From: Monilinia fructicola
Taxonomy: Eukaryota; Ascomycota; Leotiomycetes; Helotiales; Sclerotiniaceae
Length of the DNA: 64,000 nucleotides
Direction: 5' to 3'
Assembly: GCA_008692225.1 (NCBI GenBank)
Contig: VICG01000014.1
Span: 1,593,501 to 1,657,500, forward strand
The notes under the pieces were generated by a model. The model ran no database searches, was not told the origin of the DNA, and saw only the letters and a program-made list of their open reading frames with translations. The first letter of the stretch is position 1, and every line of letters starts with the position of its first letter. A program made the translations under genes and the position numbers. Shown piece by piece: positions 35,887-48,497 of this stretch.

Positions 35887-38800
35887 TTTGAAGGTGGTTT
35901 ATTGGTTATGAAGTTGATTGGTTATAAATTTGATTGGTTATGAAAATTGAAAAACGTTGGAATTATTAGACGATGATTTGTGAAATTAATTTTAAAGCGA
36001 CCGGCGCAAGATGGAAAGATTGAAAGATAAAGTTAACTGAAGAAAAGATGCTGAAGATGCTGATGATAAAAAAAAGTCAGAACAATGGAAGAGTCAACCT
36101 TCTTTATACAAAATTCGACTTCTACTAGCAGTCAAGAAAGCTTGGTTGAATGAAAAGACCAGATGCCGAGCATGGAGCTACATTGGTGTGCTTGGCCATA
36201 TGCTCTCCATAACCGTTTCAAAGACATACATCTACACTCGAGGTTTGGTGATACTACTCCGAGACATCGAAGATCTGACCACAGTTTGTTGCTGTGGCTA
36301 TCGAGTAAGTGAGGAACTAGATTGTTTAGGTGTATGCTTCTACCAAGATAACTGGACCAAGTCACTAAGGACGAAAGCGTCTCTCACAAAGAACTAGCAT
36401 TATGAATGATAACCAATGGTAAAGCAGAAAGTTTCCTAGTCTGTCATGCAATACTGGGTGTGAGGTTACTACGGGATGATCTCAGATCTCGGGGATGAAG
36501 AAAATAAGCCCCTTGAATCTTTCATCTTTGCTTTTCCACCTCAAAGACTGATGCTTCGCGCGTTTGGACTTTGCCCCTCCCGAGAACTGGGTAAATAAAT
36601 GCCGGTAATCGGATGCAGCCATTGGATTCTTACTTGTTTCGAGCAGGCATGATTATAGATTAAGCTTGTTTCGATATCATGATGAGCCACCAGGATGTGA
36701 ACAATGTCCTGTATCTATAGATAGGCCCTGCCTCGAAATCGCAGCAATAACTCAAAAAGCCTTAGCTGTCGTGAGTTTCCAGACCCTCCTGGCGGCCGTG
36801 CGATTGTCTGGGAACATGCAACTTTAAAATTGTGAATCCCTATAACTGTGTGTTTCTTCACTTGAAGTGGTTTGGTGGCAATGGTGGAGAAGCCCGTTCG
36901 CAGGCCTAGCCTAGACAGGTATTGTTGGCGACAAGAAAGTTTTGAAAACACTCCTCTGTAGCATATTTGATCTCAGCCACATCTGTATGAACAATTACTT
37001 CATCGTCGCAACTTGTTACAAGGACATTCATTCTCTGACGATATCATCAATGTAGCCGCAAGTTCCCGAAAACGAAGTACTCTCTCCATTCGGTGCTTTG
37101 CAAATGATATAGTGGAGCACGTACTGAGTCTTACTCGTCTATAGTCACCAAAGCCTTGGTTTCAATCATGCTTTTTCCTCAATGATTAGAGTATAAACGG
37201 CTTCAAAGTTTAAAGAGCTCCGCTCTTTCTCACCGAACGACTTGGTGAAAATTCCTTTGCTGTTTCTTGCCATTCCGATAACCATAGCTTATTATGATCC
37301 GAATTATTTCCTACGGAGTCATGGGCATGACAATTCATGCAAAGATCATCTGGTGGTCCCTCATATTCCTCAGGCGGTGTTTCATTTGAAGTTCCAGCCT
37401 CTACGTAGGAAACTTGGAAAGAAAAATTAGAATGGAGTCTTGTCTGTGCAATGTATACACGTGACCGTCACTCGTCCGCTCTGGAACCACAGCATTATCG
37501 GCATTTTACAGAGAGCATAATAAAGGTGACCATGAGAACCATATCTCAGTTCGACATTCACAATCTCCAATTACATCTTTATCTTGTCCGTAGCAGCTTC
37601 TCTTTTAATATTTCGCTTCCATTTCCATTTACCTCTTATAGCAGAAGAGACTCGAACTCGGATTTTGAGAATGAATCGTGGATCGATGACACTCGATATC
37701 CCAAGAAGTCTACCTTCACTCGACTCAGGTCTGCGCCATTTCTCTCCCGTACTACCACGAATTTGACAATAATCAACATCTTCGCCTGTCTTGGAGCCCA
37801 GAGAGCAAGCACAAGCACCCATTCTTATAGAAATATTGGTGGCCAACTCAAAAGTGTCCGATGAACGGAGTGAATCGTCCTCGTTCTGACCAATCTAATG
37901 AATATTAATGGCGCATTACCGTTGCTCTCTCAAGATGATGTCTTCACGGCCGTTTATGCTGTTCTAATCACCAAAATCCAACGTCATCGAAAATTTAAAT
38001 CCCCTTCTCCGCAATCGCCACAGTGGCACGTTCGAATGAATGACTGCGCATCTCTTCTCGACCATCATTCTAACCATCATCAGGGTCCATGTTCAGGGAG
38101 CCCATACGAGACATAGTAGAATGCCTAACCATCCCGAGGTCGACAAAATCCTCGCTTTGGCAAGGTTAGATAACATTAGCAGGCTGCTGACAGTAAGCTG
38201 TCAACGGGACTTCCGGAGCACAATGAAAAGGAATAATCAGTATATTGATCCTTCTCAATCGACATCTATATAATATACAGTAGCGGCTCCAATGAGACTT
38301 GGTAATCATCGAGAGACATACGAAAGGATTATTATTCAGGGGTGATATAACCACACCACGTGATTGAAAACCTTCCGATTACCGAAAAGACAGTGTCTCC
38401 GCAGGATGGTTCGCCGAGAGGCAAATTGTGATGAGATCGATGGCGACTTTGTGCCTTTCGAGATCTTGGGCGTCGTATCCCAGCCATTGGATGCTTATAC
38501 CGCCCCACAGACAATATTGGTGGTACGAAATCCATAGGCATATGGGGCAAAGACGATGAGTATGAATCAGTTGATAGATTCTCTGATATTACATTTCTCT
38601 TCACCCGACGACGGTCCGATGCCACTCTTCGTCCCAGGCCAGTAATCCGTTTGTTACAGTACACATGGATGAGCTAGGGCGAGTGATATATGCAATGTGT
38701 CAGTTGGTGAAGAGCCGCATGACATGACCGGCTGAATTTGTTTGACAAAGTTCCTGTTCTGTAGATATCTGCAGACTCTAGAAAGAATGGTACCTCAATC

Positions 38801-41698
38801 AATAAACCTTGAGGTTTGAAGCTTGATTAGAACGTTCCAAGTGACCTGAGGAGATAGAGCAGGAGATAGATAGTGTTGTTGATACCGACATGCCGACCTC
38901 AACAAGTAATATGTAGGTCTATACCGGCCTTGAATAATGATCGTTGCATCGAAAGTAACCTCAACACAGCCCCGAGTAAGTGATAGATCCATTGATGCCG
39001 ACTTTTACATGCCCGAGTCGATTGAAAGGGTCGTATTTACTGGAGTCCATGATTGCATGATCGTAGCCGCGTCTCCCTGTCAAGTTCGTTTGTCAACACC
39101 AACCCCTTCATCCATCCATTCGCGTATTTCGCACCAACCATTAATGCCGTCCCAACGCATGCTACCCAGATAATTGAACCATATCGTTACTTTAAAAACA
39201 GCCTCATGGGGCGATTATGATGACTATGGCTTCAAATTTCACAAAGAATCCCGCCTTCCCACTTTTACTTGCAGGGAAATTCCCTACCGCATTATTCGTG
39301 ATGATAATCAAAAACCTGCTATATCGGCTTCAAATTCTTAGATACGAGTGACAAGTACAAAACAGACAATCATCAAGAAAAGTATTCAGCTGAAAATACC
39401 CACAAGGTAGTTATTTCTAACCAATCAATGCCCTCTATCTGCAATTATCCGAAGCGCTATCCGAAAGGCGTCGCATAAATGAAGGATAGTGTCGACTACC
39501 GAAGCTGATGTGAGCTGAACTCAAGAGCAATTTGTCCCATTTTTTGCGAACTTCACCAAAAACTCAATGTTACGAGTAGGGGGATTGAGAAGGATACTTG
39601 CTGGGTGTAGGAAGCAGGAGTTGTTTAATTGGGATGAATTAGTGAATTCAATGTGTATGCCACCTACTCACACGACCTTCCTCCTAACATGACCGAGAAT
39701 TCCCGCGAGCGAGGATCAAAAGGCTTTTTCGTATATTGCGGACAAGATGGAAAATTGTATTGGTTCCTAGATTACCAAATCCTTTGGACCTTGATCCATC
39801 TCTTTCATCTATTCAATGTGTATCTGCGCTCCAGTACCACCAGCACGCATTGCATGGCGCTCTACAGGGAACAATGGGTCTATGGATAAGAACAATTCAC
39901 ATTCACGGACGGCCCAAGATAGAGCTTGGCAGCCCTTCCAACAGGTCTACCTGCGAAGCTACTGCCCTCCAAGAGCACTGAGACATAACTAGAGCATGAT
40001 AATTCCCAATATCTACCATATTGCATGCTGCAAGACGACCTTCGATCAATGAAATTTCATGCCCACAAACCATCACCAACTTTAGGTTTGTTGGTTCTAA
40101 TTGTTTTTTAACGCCGAGCTTACATGTGTACGTACATTGACTTTCTAAGGCAGAATAACATTACTAGCCCAGCAAGAATTCAAGATCCATCCAGCCATCC
40201 AGCCATCCATCTCATCCCACCATTGAAATGAGATTGGTGTGAAATACGGCCGCACAATCAGCCGCGTCTGTTGACGTTTAATTGCTACCCTAAGTCGCAC
40301 TTTCTTAATGATGAACAGATGAGTGGTATGATATGCGACGGCTCAGTAATACATTCGACAGGCATGGAGCAGTATCTATGTACAGAAAAGTACCACAACT
40401 CGTGCTGCTGATGCTTCAAGCCTATTTATTCCCACAGAGTACCGTTACATACGAAATCTAAGACCAGTAAATCCCCGAAATAGTCAGATCTTGCCAACTC
40501 GGTATAATGTGACGCTCAGTCGTGAGATGAGGAGAGCTGTATAGACGCTTGCTATTACCATAATCAGAAGTCTTGCCAGTAGAAAGTTAAACACTGCGCG
40601 GGAGATCGCTCCATGGGATCTGACGAGGGATTCGAGGGAAATCTAGCCTTGTATGCACAGTGGTACCTTCGTGCAGCCTTACGAGTGGAACCCTCTTCCC
40701 ATCACATAGATGGACTAGGATTCTCCCCGTGTGACTTTTGGAGCGGTGATGAATAGAGAGATCTTGGTCAGAAGATTGCAAAGGCGGGGATACGGACTAG
40801 GTTCAAGTAGATGGATATTGTTGCTGACAGATAGATCACTATCTCAAAATGCATAGATTTGTATAGAGAATACTGTAATTGCCATTGCAAAAAAAGAAAA
40901 AACGAAGGAAGCAAAAGAAAAAAACATGGAAATGTCAACATCGCAGCAAGCTAATCTACATATCATCTAGCAACACCAGCCAAAATTCCTTCTCTCAGTT
41001 CTCTGCCTTCTCCGTCCACTATTTCCCCCCAATTCCTTACCCAGTTGGGCTGAACCAAGACCGTCTCTTTGTACGGTTCCAGGATTATAGATTATAGTGG
41101 GGTGTTTTGCATAACCCGGAAACAGGGTTGGAGGTCTCGACATATATTTTAAGCCTGACAAGGATCCTTCGAACTTTCCACCAAAGTGCTCATCCATACG
41201 CCTCCAGTCCGATTCAGTATTGCGTCGCCTACTTCCTACATTACCATGCTAAAGCGGGCAAAAAGTACCTGGGTAGCTTGAAACTTGCTTGCATGGCCCT
41301 GACAGTTTCTGCCCCCCCTTCCACATGGATAGATGGTTTACCTTGCATCCATTTGCGATGATCATGCATGTGCGTAAGATCACTTGCTGACCGTAGGTTT
41401 CGTTTGTGATGTCTTATTGTCCTCGATATTAGTCAAGTTCCCTTAGCGGAGGGCTTCCCATTTCATTATCCCATATTGGGGCACGCAGCTCAAAGATCTA
41501 CTTAAGCCTCCAGCTCCCCAACTGTCTTTGTCCAGATGCATACTTGATCTACTTCGCCATCAATATAGTATTCTAATACTCATCCTCACCTCTTTGTATT
41601 CAGTACTCTCCAACCTCTGATCTCCAGTCGACACGGAAGAAACAGATAGTTCAACCAGAGAAAAATCACGAGATCCACCTTGCCATCTACCATCGAAA
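35887..41698. other. Large gene-poor spacer
   Basis: 5.8 kb with no supportable gene. Open frames are all below 140 codons and show no domains, signal peptides of quality, or joinable exons. The proximal part upstream of 35886 contains a TTGATTGGTTATAAA-type short repeat (about 35911-35940), presumably in the promoter or 5' leader of the Egh16-like gene. Confidence 0.55.
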
Positions 41699-42252
41699 AT
41701 GCCCGTCGTCTCCGAGCCTACCACGGGGCTCAGTCATACCTATACTTACGGACTCTTATCTAACATATCTACCCCCTATCTGCTACTGAGTCTATTCATC
41801 TTTCTCTGTATCACAATCTTCATACGAAGGAAACGAAGTGCCACAGCAAAATTACAGTACCATTTCCCACCAAGTCGTCCCTCTACCCCCCTTCTCGAAG
41901 ATCCGGATTTGAATGGCTTCCCATACGAGAAAAACGACGCAGGAATAGAAAGTACCGCCCCACCAACGTACCCTCAAGCATTCTCTCGACCACCTCCTCC
42001 CCCACCCTTCACGCAATCTTCCCCCCTAGAACCTCTCACCTTCTCCCCCATCAACGGACTCCCCACATCAACCCCAACGGAAGACAGCCTCCCCCGTCGT
42101 CGCTCCTACACCAAAACCCCAACATCCTCACCAACACCCCCGGCCTAACAGGCGAGATAATCTCCGGTGATGGCTGGCGTCGCCACACGCGGGTATTCGG
42201 TGGCGGGGTCTGCGAGGCGTGTGCGGAGAGCGAGAGGAGGATGAGCGCCTGA
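41699..42252 (+). CDS. Single-pass membrane protein with conserved C-terminal Trp/Cys motif, one frame break
   Basis: Starts at ATG 41699. A membrane helix spans about residues 27-42 (LLLSLFIFLCITIFIR) followed by RRKRS, so the C-terminus is probably cytosolic by the positive-inside rule. A Pro/Ser-rich linker follows. The open frame stops at 42148 inside low-complexity Pro/Ser. The next frame carries LTGEIISGDGWRRHTRVF then GGGVCEAC and a final ERRMSA, which I recognise as the conserved end of this family in other ascomycetes. One extra base at C4 42117-42120 joins the two and gives 184 residues. Function unknown. Confidence 0.65.
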
Positions 42253-43365
42253 CTATATGAACGGGGGATAAAGAATTCCAAAGAGAACGGGATGAAGTCT
42301 GGGGGTGTGAAAGGGAGCGGGATGATTGTGGCGGAAGGGAGGGAGCTAGGATGGCAGGGGGATGATGAGTGAGCAGAGGGAACGTCGGGAATTGGGGCGT
42401 TGGAGTATCATTCAATGCCAGCTTTCGAATGCAGGTGCAGATGCAGATGCAGATGCGACTCACGCGGGGTCCATGCAGAAGCAAGGTGGAGGGACTTCTT
42501 CACGTGATACAGAGAAACAAAGGGATGCATATCCAAGGAATTGGACTTGGCGGCATCTCATGACATCACACTACCATCGTCGTCATCATCAAGGATGGGC
42601 AGAAACGAAGAAAGGAGGAGGAGATGATTGCAATCATGATAGAAGACGCGAAATGGAGCGTTAGTAGTTACATGCATTTAGCATCTAGCATGCCGCACCC
42701 AGCAGCATTTCCAAAGGTATTTACAGGCGTTGATTGACAGACAAGCTCACCTGCGAAGGAGGTTTAATTTTTGTTTTACTTGCTTTTACTTTCCGTGGGA
42801 AAGATGGATGGAACGATTTGTTGTGAAATTGGAATACGTTATGGCCAGATTTATCATGCCAGTAAGATAATTACGGTATGACCGGATAAGGAATCATGAG
42901 GTTAATTAATGAATTCATATTTTCTTTTGCTACTAGCTGATGTTTCCCAGATATATGTACATATGATATATCTGTAAAGAGTTATAGTTGTTCGACCCAT
43001 AGGTATGGCAAATATAGATATTCTTATCTTATGAAGTTGAAAGTAAGACGCGAGGAAAGGGGCACATGAATCTCAGAATGTTGATGTGCGCTGATCTAAC
43101 ATCATAATCCTTGTTTCTTTTTCTCTACTGGTACAATCCTCCATTCCAGACTTTGTACCACAAATGTCTTCCCATTCAACGCCACAAGACATGAACTAAC
43201 TGCTTAAGTAATTTCCCGCCTTAGTAATACACCTTTCCGTCAAAGTATCCAATAGAAAAAGATATGTAAGAAGTATACTATAGGAAGTAGCACCAAATAC
43301 TGTTATGTTAAGTAAAAAAGTTGAAAGCGATCTTAAATACCAAAATACAACAATGAGCAAATGTC
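42253..43365. other. Convergent spacer
   Basis: 1.1 kb between the 3' ends of the membrane-protein gene (+) and the LRR gene (-). Two open frames at 42362-42664 lack domains. No gene supported. Confidence 0.6.
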
Positions 43366-46300
43366 TCATTCAATAGCACTCTCGCTTACGTTCCCATTTG
43401 AACCAATATTCGCTGCACTTGAATTTCTTTGCATAGCTTCTTGGCTTTCTTTGAATTTCTGCCAACCTTCAGGATCATGCTCGATGAGTCCCTGTCGAAG
43501 AATACTAGCTTCGTTGTTCAGCTCTGCTATAACCGCATCTGGACCCAGGGTCTCGAGTTTGTTTCTTATGTCTTCGCCTTGGAGGTCTTCAACCATAGAT
43601 CTCAAGAATTGTAAATGTGCAGGTTGAATTTCGTGTCCCGTGGTCCCGTGGAGATTATCCTCACCCTCAGGCTTGAGAATGTTACGACGAATCTTCTGTC
43701 CAAAGCGATGCATTCTGCCTTCTTCCTGGGAAAGGGCTCTGGAGGCCAATGAGACATCAGAGTTGTGACGTGATAAAGTAGGGCGAATTCCTTCTTCGTC
43801 CTGTCCTCCTTCTTCATCTGATGGTTGGTTATCAGCAAATACCGGCTCTGGTTCAATGTCCGATCCTTGATAGTCAGTTTGAAGCGGGTATGCGTCCTCC
43901 GAGAGGGTTTTTCGCTCTATATCAGGGAGTGGCGGTGACAGACGCGTCTCAGGAAATTCATCTTCGAATCGTTTGATCATATTTTGTAGTGTATGATCAA
44001 GGAAAAGTAATCGGTCTAATTTGTAAGTCAGCTTTTGTGAAGGTACACACGTATCGTGATGAATAATTCTTACTGTAATTTTGATGATCGCTAGCCTTCG
44101 ACTCTTTGACTAGAGCAGGCTGTAATCGAGCCCGAATCTTCCTGGCACTTCCCAATAGATTCTTCGACATATCCTTGGCCTTGCCACTCTTTACAGCAGG
44201 GTTCGGGGTGGCCGAGCGGCTGCTCGGTCTAGATAAATCGGAGAAATTGTGATCAGTTGAGGGTCTCCTAGAATCGTTTCCTTTGTTCCGTAAACAGATA
44301 CCCAATGCCTTAACTACACCTGTGCCGCCAATCACATAATCTTCATCTGGCGCTGGTTCGTCTTCATCATGGCTCTCTTGAATTCCTTCCATGTGACCCA
44401 CGAGGTGCAATAATACTTCAGGAACTGCAACATCTTTTTCATTGGCCGCTGCATGGGAATCAGTGGTTGCAGCGACGGCTTCACTAATCTCTGCAACTGG
44501 ACCGCGCTCCATATTCCAAAGGCAATAAGCAACGACTTGCTTAGCCAAAGCCTTTACGATTTCGGACGAATCATTTGACGGAACCTCAATATCAATACAT
44601 ACGATTGACTGAGAAACTCGAACAGCAGCCATCAGTGAGGCATATAATGCACAAGCCTCTTCCTGACTTGCTTCGTCTTTCGCGTTTGCAAGAGCAGCAA
44701 GCTGAGCATTTTCCATAAGAGTTACATGTGCAAGACTCGGGCTCTCTGGTAAGATTTCCGCTAGGGCAATAGCTTGTTCAGGTGTCATGGATACGTTTGT
44801 CAGGTGTATACGCTTGAGTTGAGGCAAACGTGGTAGATATCTGCGATATGTCAGCCAATAATGTCATGTATGACCGTGCTTGTAAACATAATAAGAGTCA
44901 AGTTTGAAAGAGCTGAGAAAAGCATCGACTGAAGCCTTGCCTTGCAATACAAATTGCTGACATAAGTGATGCAAATTACTGGTCGCTGTACGAGATCGTA
45001 AAAAGGCCTCAGCAATAATGAATGAAAACGTCTTGTGCATCCAATGAAGTCCCCATGCGCCATCTTGCCTTCAACGCTTTATGAGATCCCGCTATTGGCC
45101 TTGCCAGATTGCTCATGATCCCTCGGCATGTAGAACCGACAGGACCATAGGGCTAGACACGACAAGGATTGAAATTAAAGACTATCATATCCAATCATGC
45201 GCGATTACTAATCTCTGCATAGAAAATATATTGTTGTTACACGACGACAACTGAAATAACTAGAAAATCTGGACATACCTGCGCAGTAGAGAAAGTGCAC
45301 TGGGATTTGATTCGAACAAATCATGGTTCTGTGATAAGTCGATGAACTTGAAATTCTTCAGCTTTGCCAAGGCAGGAAAAAGGGGCCACAACGAATCCGG
45401 ATTGAGGTTACAATCGGCCAAGCTCAAGGCGTAGATATTGTTGTCCTCATCAAGCGCATTGGCAACAGTCTCCAGGGAATCTCTTAGATCATTACCACCG
45501 AGATCAAGGCCTTCACAGCTGCCGTGCCTGATCCACCTGGCAACATGCTCCACCCCTACTGATGTAATTCCATTGCCGGCGAGACCGAGACGCCGTAAGC
45601 CAGATTTTGTAATTCCATCGACTAGTCCATCTAATTGTTCGCTATTGAGGCCACAGTGGCCTAGATTCAGAAGCTCGAACTCTGGACCAGCAAGTCGATC
45701 GCCAATGGCCTTGGATAATAAGCAAGAAACTTCGTTACTCGTGTTACTCGTGTTACTATCCGTTTTCTTCAAATGCCCGGATCCACTTACGGGTGGTGCA
45801 GTTACACTCTGGGGGAAAGGAATCCTTGAGAGATCCAGGGTCTTCAGTGATCTGCACATATTGATAAAAAGGGAAATGTGGCGCCAGCCATCTTTACCAA
45901 TCTTGCTGTTATTTTTTAAGACCAGCCGCTCGATGATGCCACCTTGAGGACATTGACTCTCTTTGCGAGTACGCGTCTTTCTACCATAGGTTGGTAACTT
46001 GGCAGCTAGTAGACCAGCCAAAATAACGCGTACACCTTCATCAGTAAGTCCGCAATTCTCCATTATCAATTCTTTCACTGGAACTACAGCCAAGTAGTCA
46101 CCCAACGTGACAAGATCCGGCAACTGTAGCCAATAACCCGACAGATCTAATTTGCCAACAAGGCCAGGAATTGTAGCCGTTGCCACTGATGCTGTGAGTT
46201 GTTCGACAATCCTTTTCAATATTGGCGTTTCTCTCAACTGGCAGCATCTTCTGTATATCCGTGCGGGATCTGTGGTAGGTGAAGTGTGGGTTTTCGGGGT

Positions 46301-47505
46301 TGCGGCATTTGGAGGGGTTGAAAGTGAACTGTCACTCTCATCAATCTTCAACTCAACTGGAATCGTACCGTTGGCCTCTGCAAGCCTCCGTTTCTTCTCC
46401 TTTCTTGCTTTTCTTTCTTCTTCACTGCGCTTCTTCTTCTCTTTCTTTTTTGTGTTTTCTTTCTCTGGTGGTGGTGTAGATTCCGTAACTTCGGAAATAT
46501 TCTCAGAGGCTTTTGGTTGGAGAGTTTCAGGAAGATCTTGTTCCAATTTGCCCTCTGTTCTGAGAACAACGTTTTGTTCGGTCTCTGCCTTGGAACTATC
46601 CAGATTCTTCAGCGCCGCTCCTTCTCCCTTTTCTTTGGATCGTTTCAGTTTCTCTTTATGTTTATTGTCGAGCTCATCGGATTCCTCCTCGTCGATGTAA
46701 CGAGGACCGCTTGCTATTTCAACATCGACACAGAAAGCCACCCTGCGCAATTTCGACTGTTCAAGCCCAAATATAGGACATCTTTCCCGGAGGGGATCGA
46801 CATTCAAAATCTTTCTTTCGCATAATCCATTGTGGCCTTTGGCTGATCCAGACAGCTGTCCACTTGATGATGATGACAACCTCCGCAGCGCACTCTGTAA
46901 AAAGCTGGGACCACTCCGTGGAGGTGCTGGAACATAAGGTGCATCTCCATCCTCCTTTACTCCGTGTACTAATACTGCATTCTTTGGCGCACTTGGTCCC
47001 GCAGGTCTATGTACCGGAGGGTCTATAGGCGAAGCTGACGGCGAAATACCGGAAGCAGTGTTCGTGTGGTTGGGGGTATGTGTTCCCGAGAACTTTGAGG
47101 ATATACTTGATAACCACGAGTTTCTGCGAGACATGCTATTGCTGGGTGATGTAGAAGATTTAGGTGATGTGCCATTTGCCACCGCTAGCTTTTCTGAAGA
47201 CGGATTTCTAGAAACACCCGGTCGAATTGGAATCGGCTGTGGAGTTGTTGCCAGCTCGTTCTCAGTTTTTGGAGGGGTAGAGCCATGCTGTGGGATCGGA
47301 CTTGACCTTCCTTGTGAATCAGATACATTGGGAACCATTCGAGGTCGCTTTAAGTCTAGAATATACACTCATGTCAGTCGCACATGCATGGCTGGCAGAT
47401 GTGCAAATACATTTCCAGCCCTCATATAAAGTATTGCTTCAGCTAACCTGTATTGCTTGAGCTGTGTGTCATCCAACTGACGTCGACACCAGCCATTTGT
47501 TCCAT
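43366..47505 (-). CDS. Large leucine-rich-repeat (RNI-like) protein
   Basis: Exons (minus): 47505-47448, 47355-45279, 44840-44074, 44015-43366; 1183 residues, clean frame. The N-terminal 300 residues are Ser/Pro-rich and disordered (SMSRRNSWLSSISSKFS), then a short conserved block around CERKILNVDPLRERCP, then a strongly basic/acidic coiled-coil stretch (RSEEERKARKEKKRRLAE). The middle holds ribonuclease-inhibitor-type LRRs (LVGKLDLSGYWLQLPDL, ELLNLGHCGLNSEQLDGL, LRRLGLAGNGITSVG, LDLGGNDLRD, FKFIDLSQNHDL). The C-terminal part has an acidic disordered region and a short conserved end (IQPAHLQFLRSMVEDLQ). Introns: 92, 438 and 58 nt; the second is the longest in the window. Similar large LRR proteins occur across ascomycetes and S. 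pombe without a firm role. Probably cytosolic scaffold; inference. Confidence 0.85.
44841..45278 (-). other. 438-nt intron of the LRR gene
   Basis: Donor GTATGT, acceptor CGCAG; it joins codons as CGC AG|A TAT in frame. It is several times longer than the other introns of this gene. An open frame of 70 codons lies inside but shows no domain and is not needed to keep the reading frame. Confidence 0.75.
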
Positions 47506-48497
47506 TGTGTAAATATATCCTCAAAGGCGTATTCTCCACTCTGCGAATGATCGGAGGATTTTCCTCGATTAAGGCTAATCTGCAAGAAAGATCTATATCA
47601 AGATTTGTTATCGTGTGTCGATGTATCGTAATATGCCCTCGTTGCTGATGTGAGCGGTACTATCAGTACCTGTTACAAGTCCATGATTATGTGTGTGCCA
47701 CAAATGAATGCGACTGACTGTGAATAACTCAATTTGTTGAAGAAAGTCAAACCAAATGCCACCAACTTATTCGAGTGGACTTTGTTGGTAAATTGCGATA
47801 TTGACCGAACAATTATTATACAATGAAGCAATGAAGTGGAGCAATGCAATATCGTCATGTGTTGGGGGGGTTTTCTAATCAAGGGTCGGTGCAAGACTGC
47901 AAGTGGGTTTAGTTCGGCATCAAACCTCGGTGATTCGATATGATTCGATAAACGTGGGACGAGGATAAACGTGGGATGAGAATCCACTGGCCATGGACAC
48001 CGAGGGGGATATGAAAGACAAGGAGGAGTATGCTCTGTACAAGTACTCCGTACAGTAAAACCGGTCGAGGGACTTGGTGGGAGAGAATTGAATCTTACGA
48101 TACGGATGATTGCTGTATATATCAAGAATCAAGAATCAAGAATCAGGATTCAAGATTCAAGATTCAAGAGAGAGTAGGATGAGGTGGCATGGTTTTCTAT
48201 GCAATGGGCAACGGGAGAGAAAGTCAAAATGATTAAGAAAAGGGTAAAATGTGTTCCCAGGAGTACTAGCTACTATAGTAGCAAGATAAGCATTTTGTAA
48301 ACAACTTATGGTCAATCAAGTTTAAAACATATGTAATCAAAAACCATCACGGATTCTTTATTATATATAAAATTACAATGGATCGTCCGTCATTCATCAA
48401 GAATTTTTATATTCTAGTAGGTATCGAGTGAGTATCATTTTTATCGCCTAGCTAGAAAACCCATATCCGAAATATAATAATTTGGAAATTAATCCGT
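47506..48497. other. Spacer between L5 3' end and LRR promoter
   Basis: About 1 kb. Contains a heptamer array at 48121-48168 (CAAGAAT three times, then CAAGATT three times). Otherwise no feature. Confidence 0.6.
48121..48168. repeat. Imperfect inverted heptamer array
   Basis: Three CAAGAAT units followed, after CAG, by three GATTCAA units. GAATC and GATTC are reverse complements, so the two halves can fold with A/A mismatches between the 5-bp stems. Confidence 0.8.

Noticed and set aside
44201..44235. tRNA-like box GTGGCCGAGCGGC
   Set aside because: It looks like the A-box of a Leu/Ser tRNA but lies inside coding sequence of the LRR gene, with no T-loop GGTTCRANYCC downstream and no acceptor stem.
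46152..46700. 182-codon plus-strand ORF rich in Phe/Ser/Leu
   Set aside because: Mirror of the Lys/Glu/Arg-rich coiled coil in the LRR gene on the minus strand.
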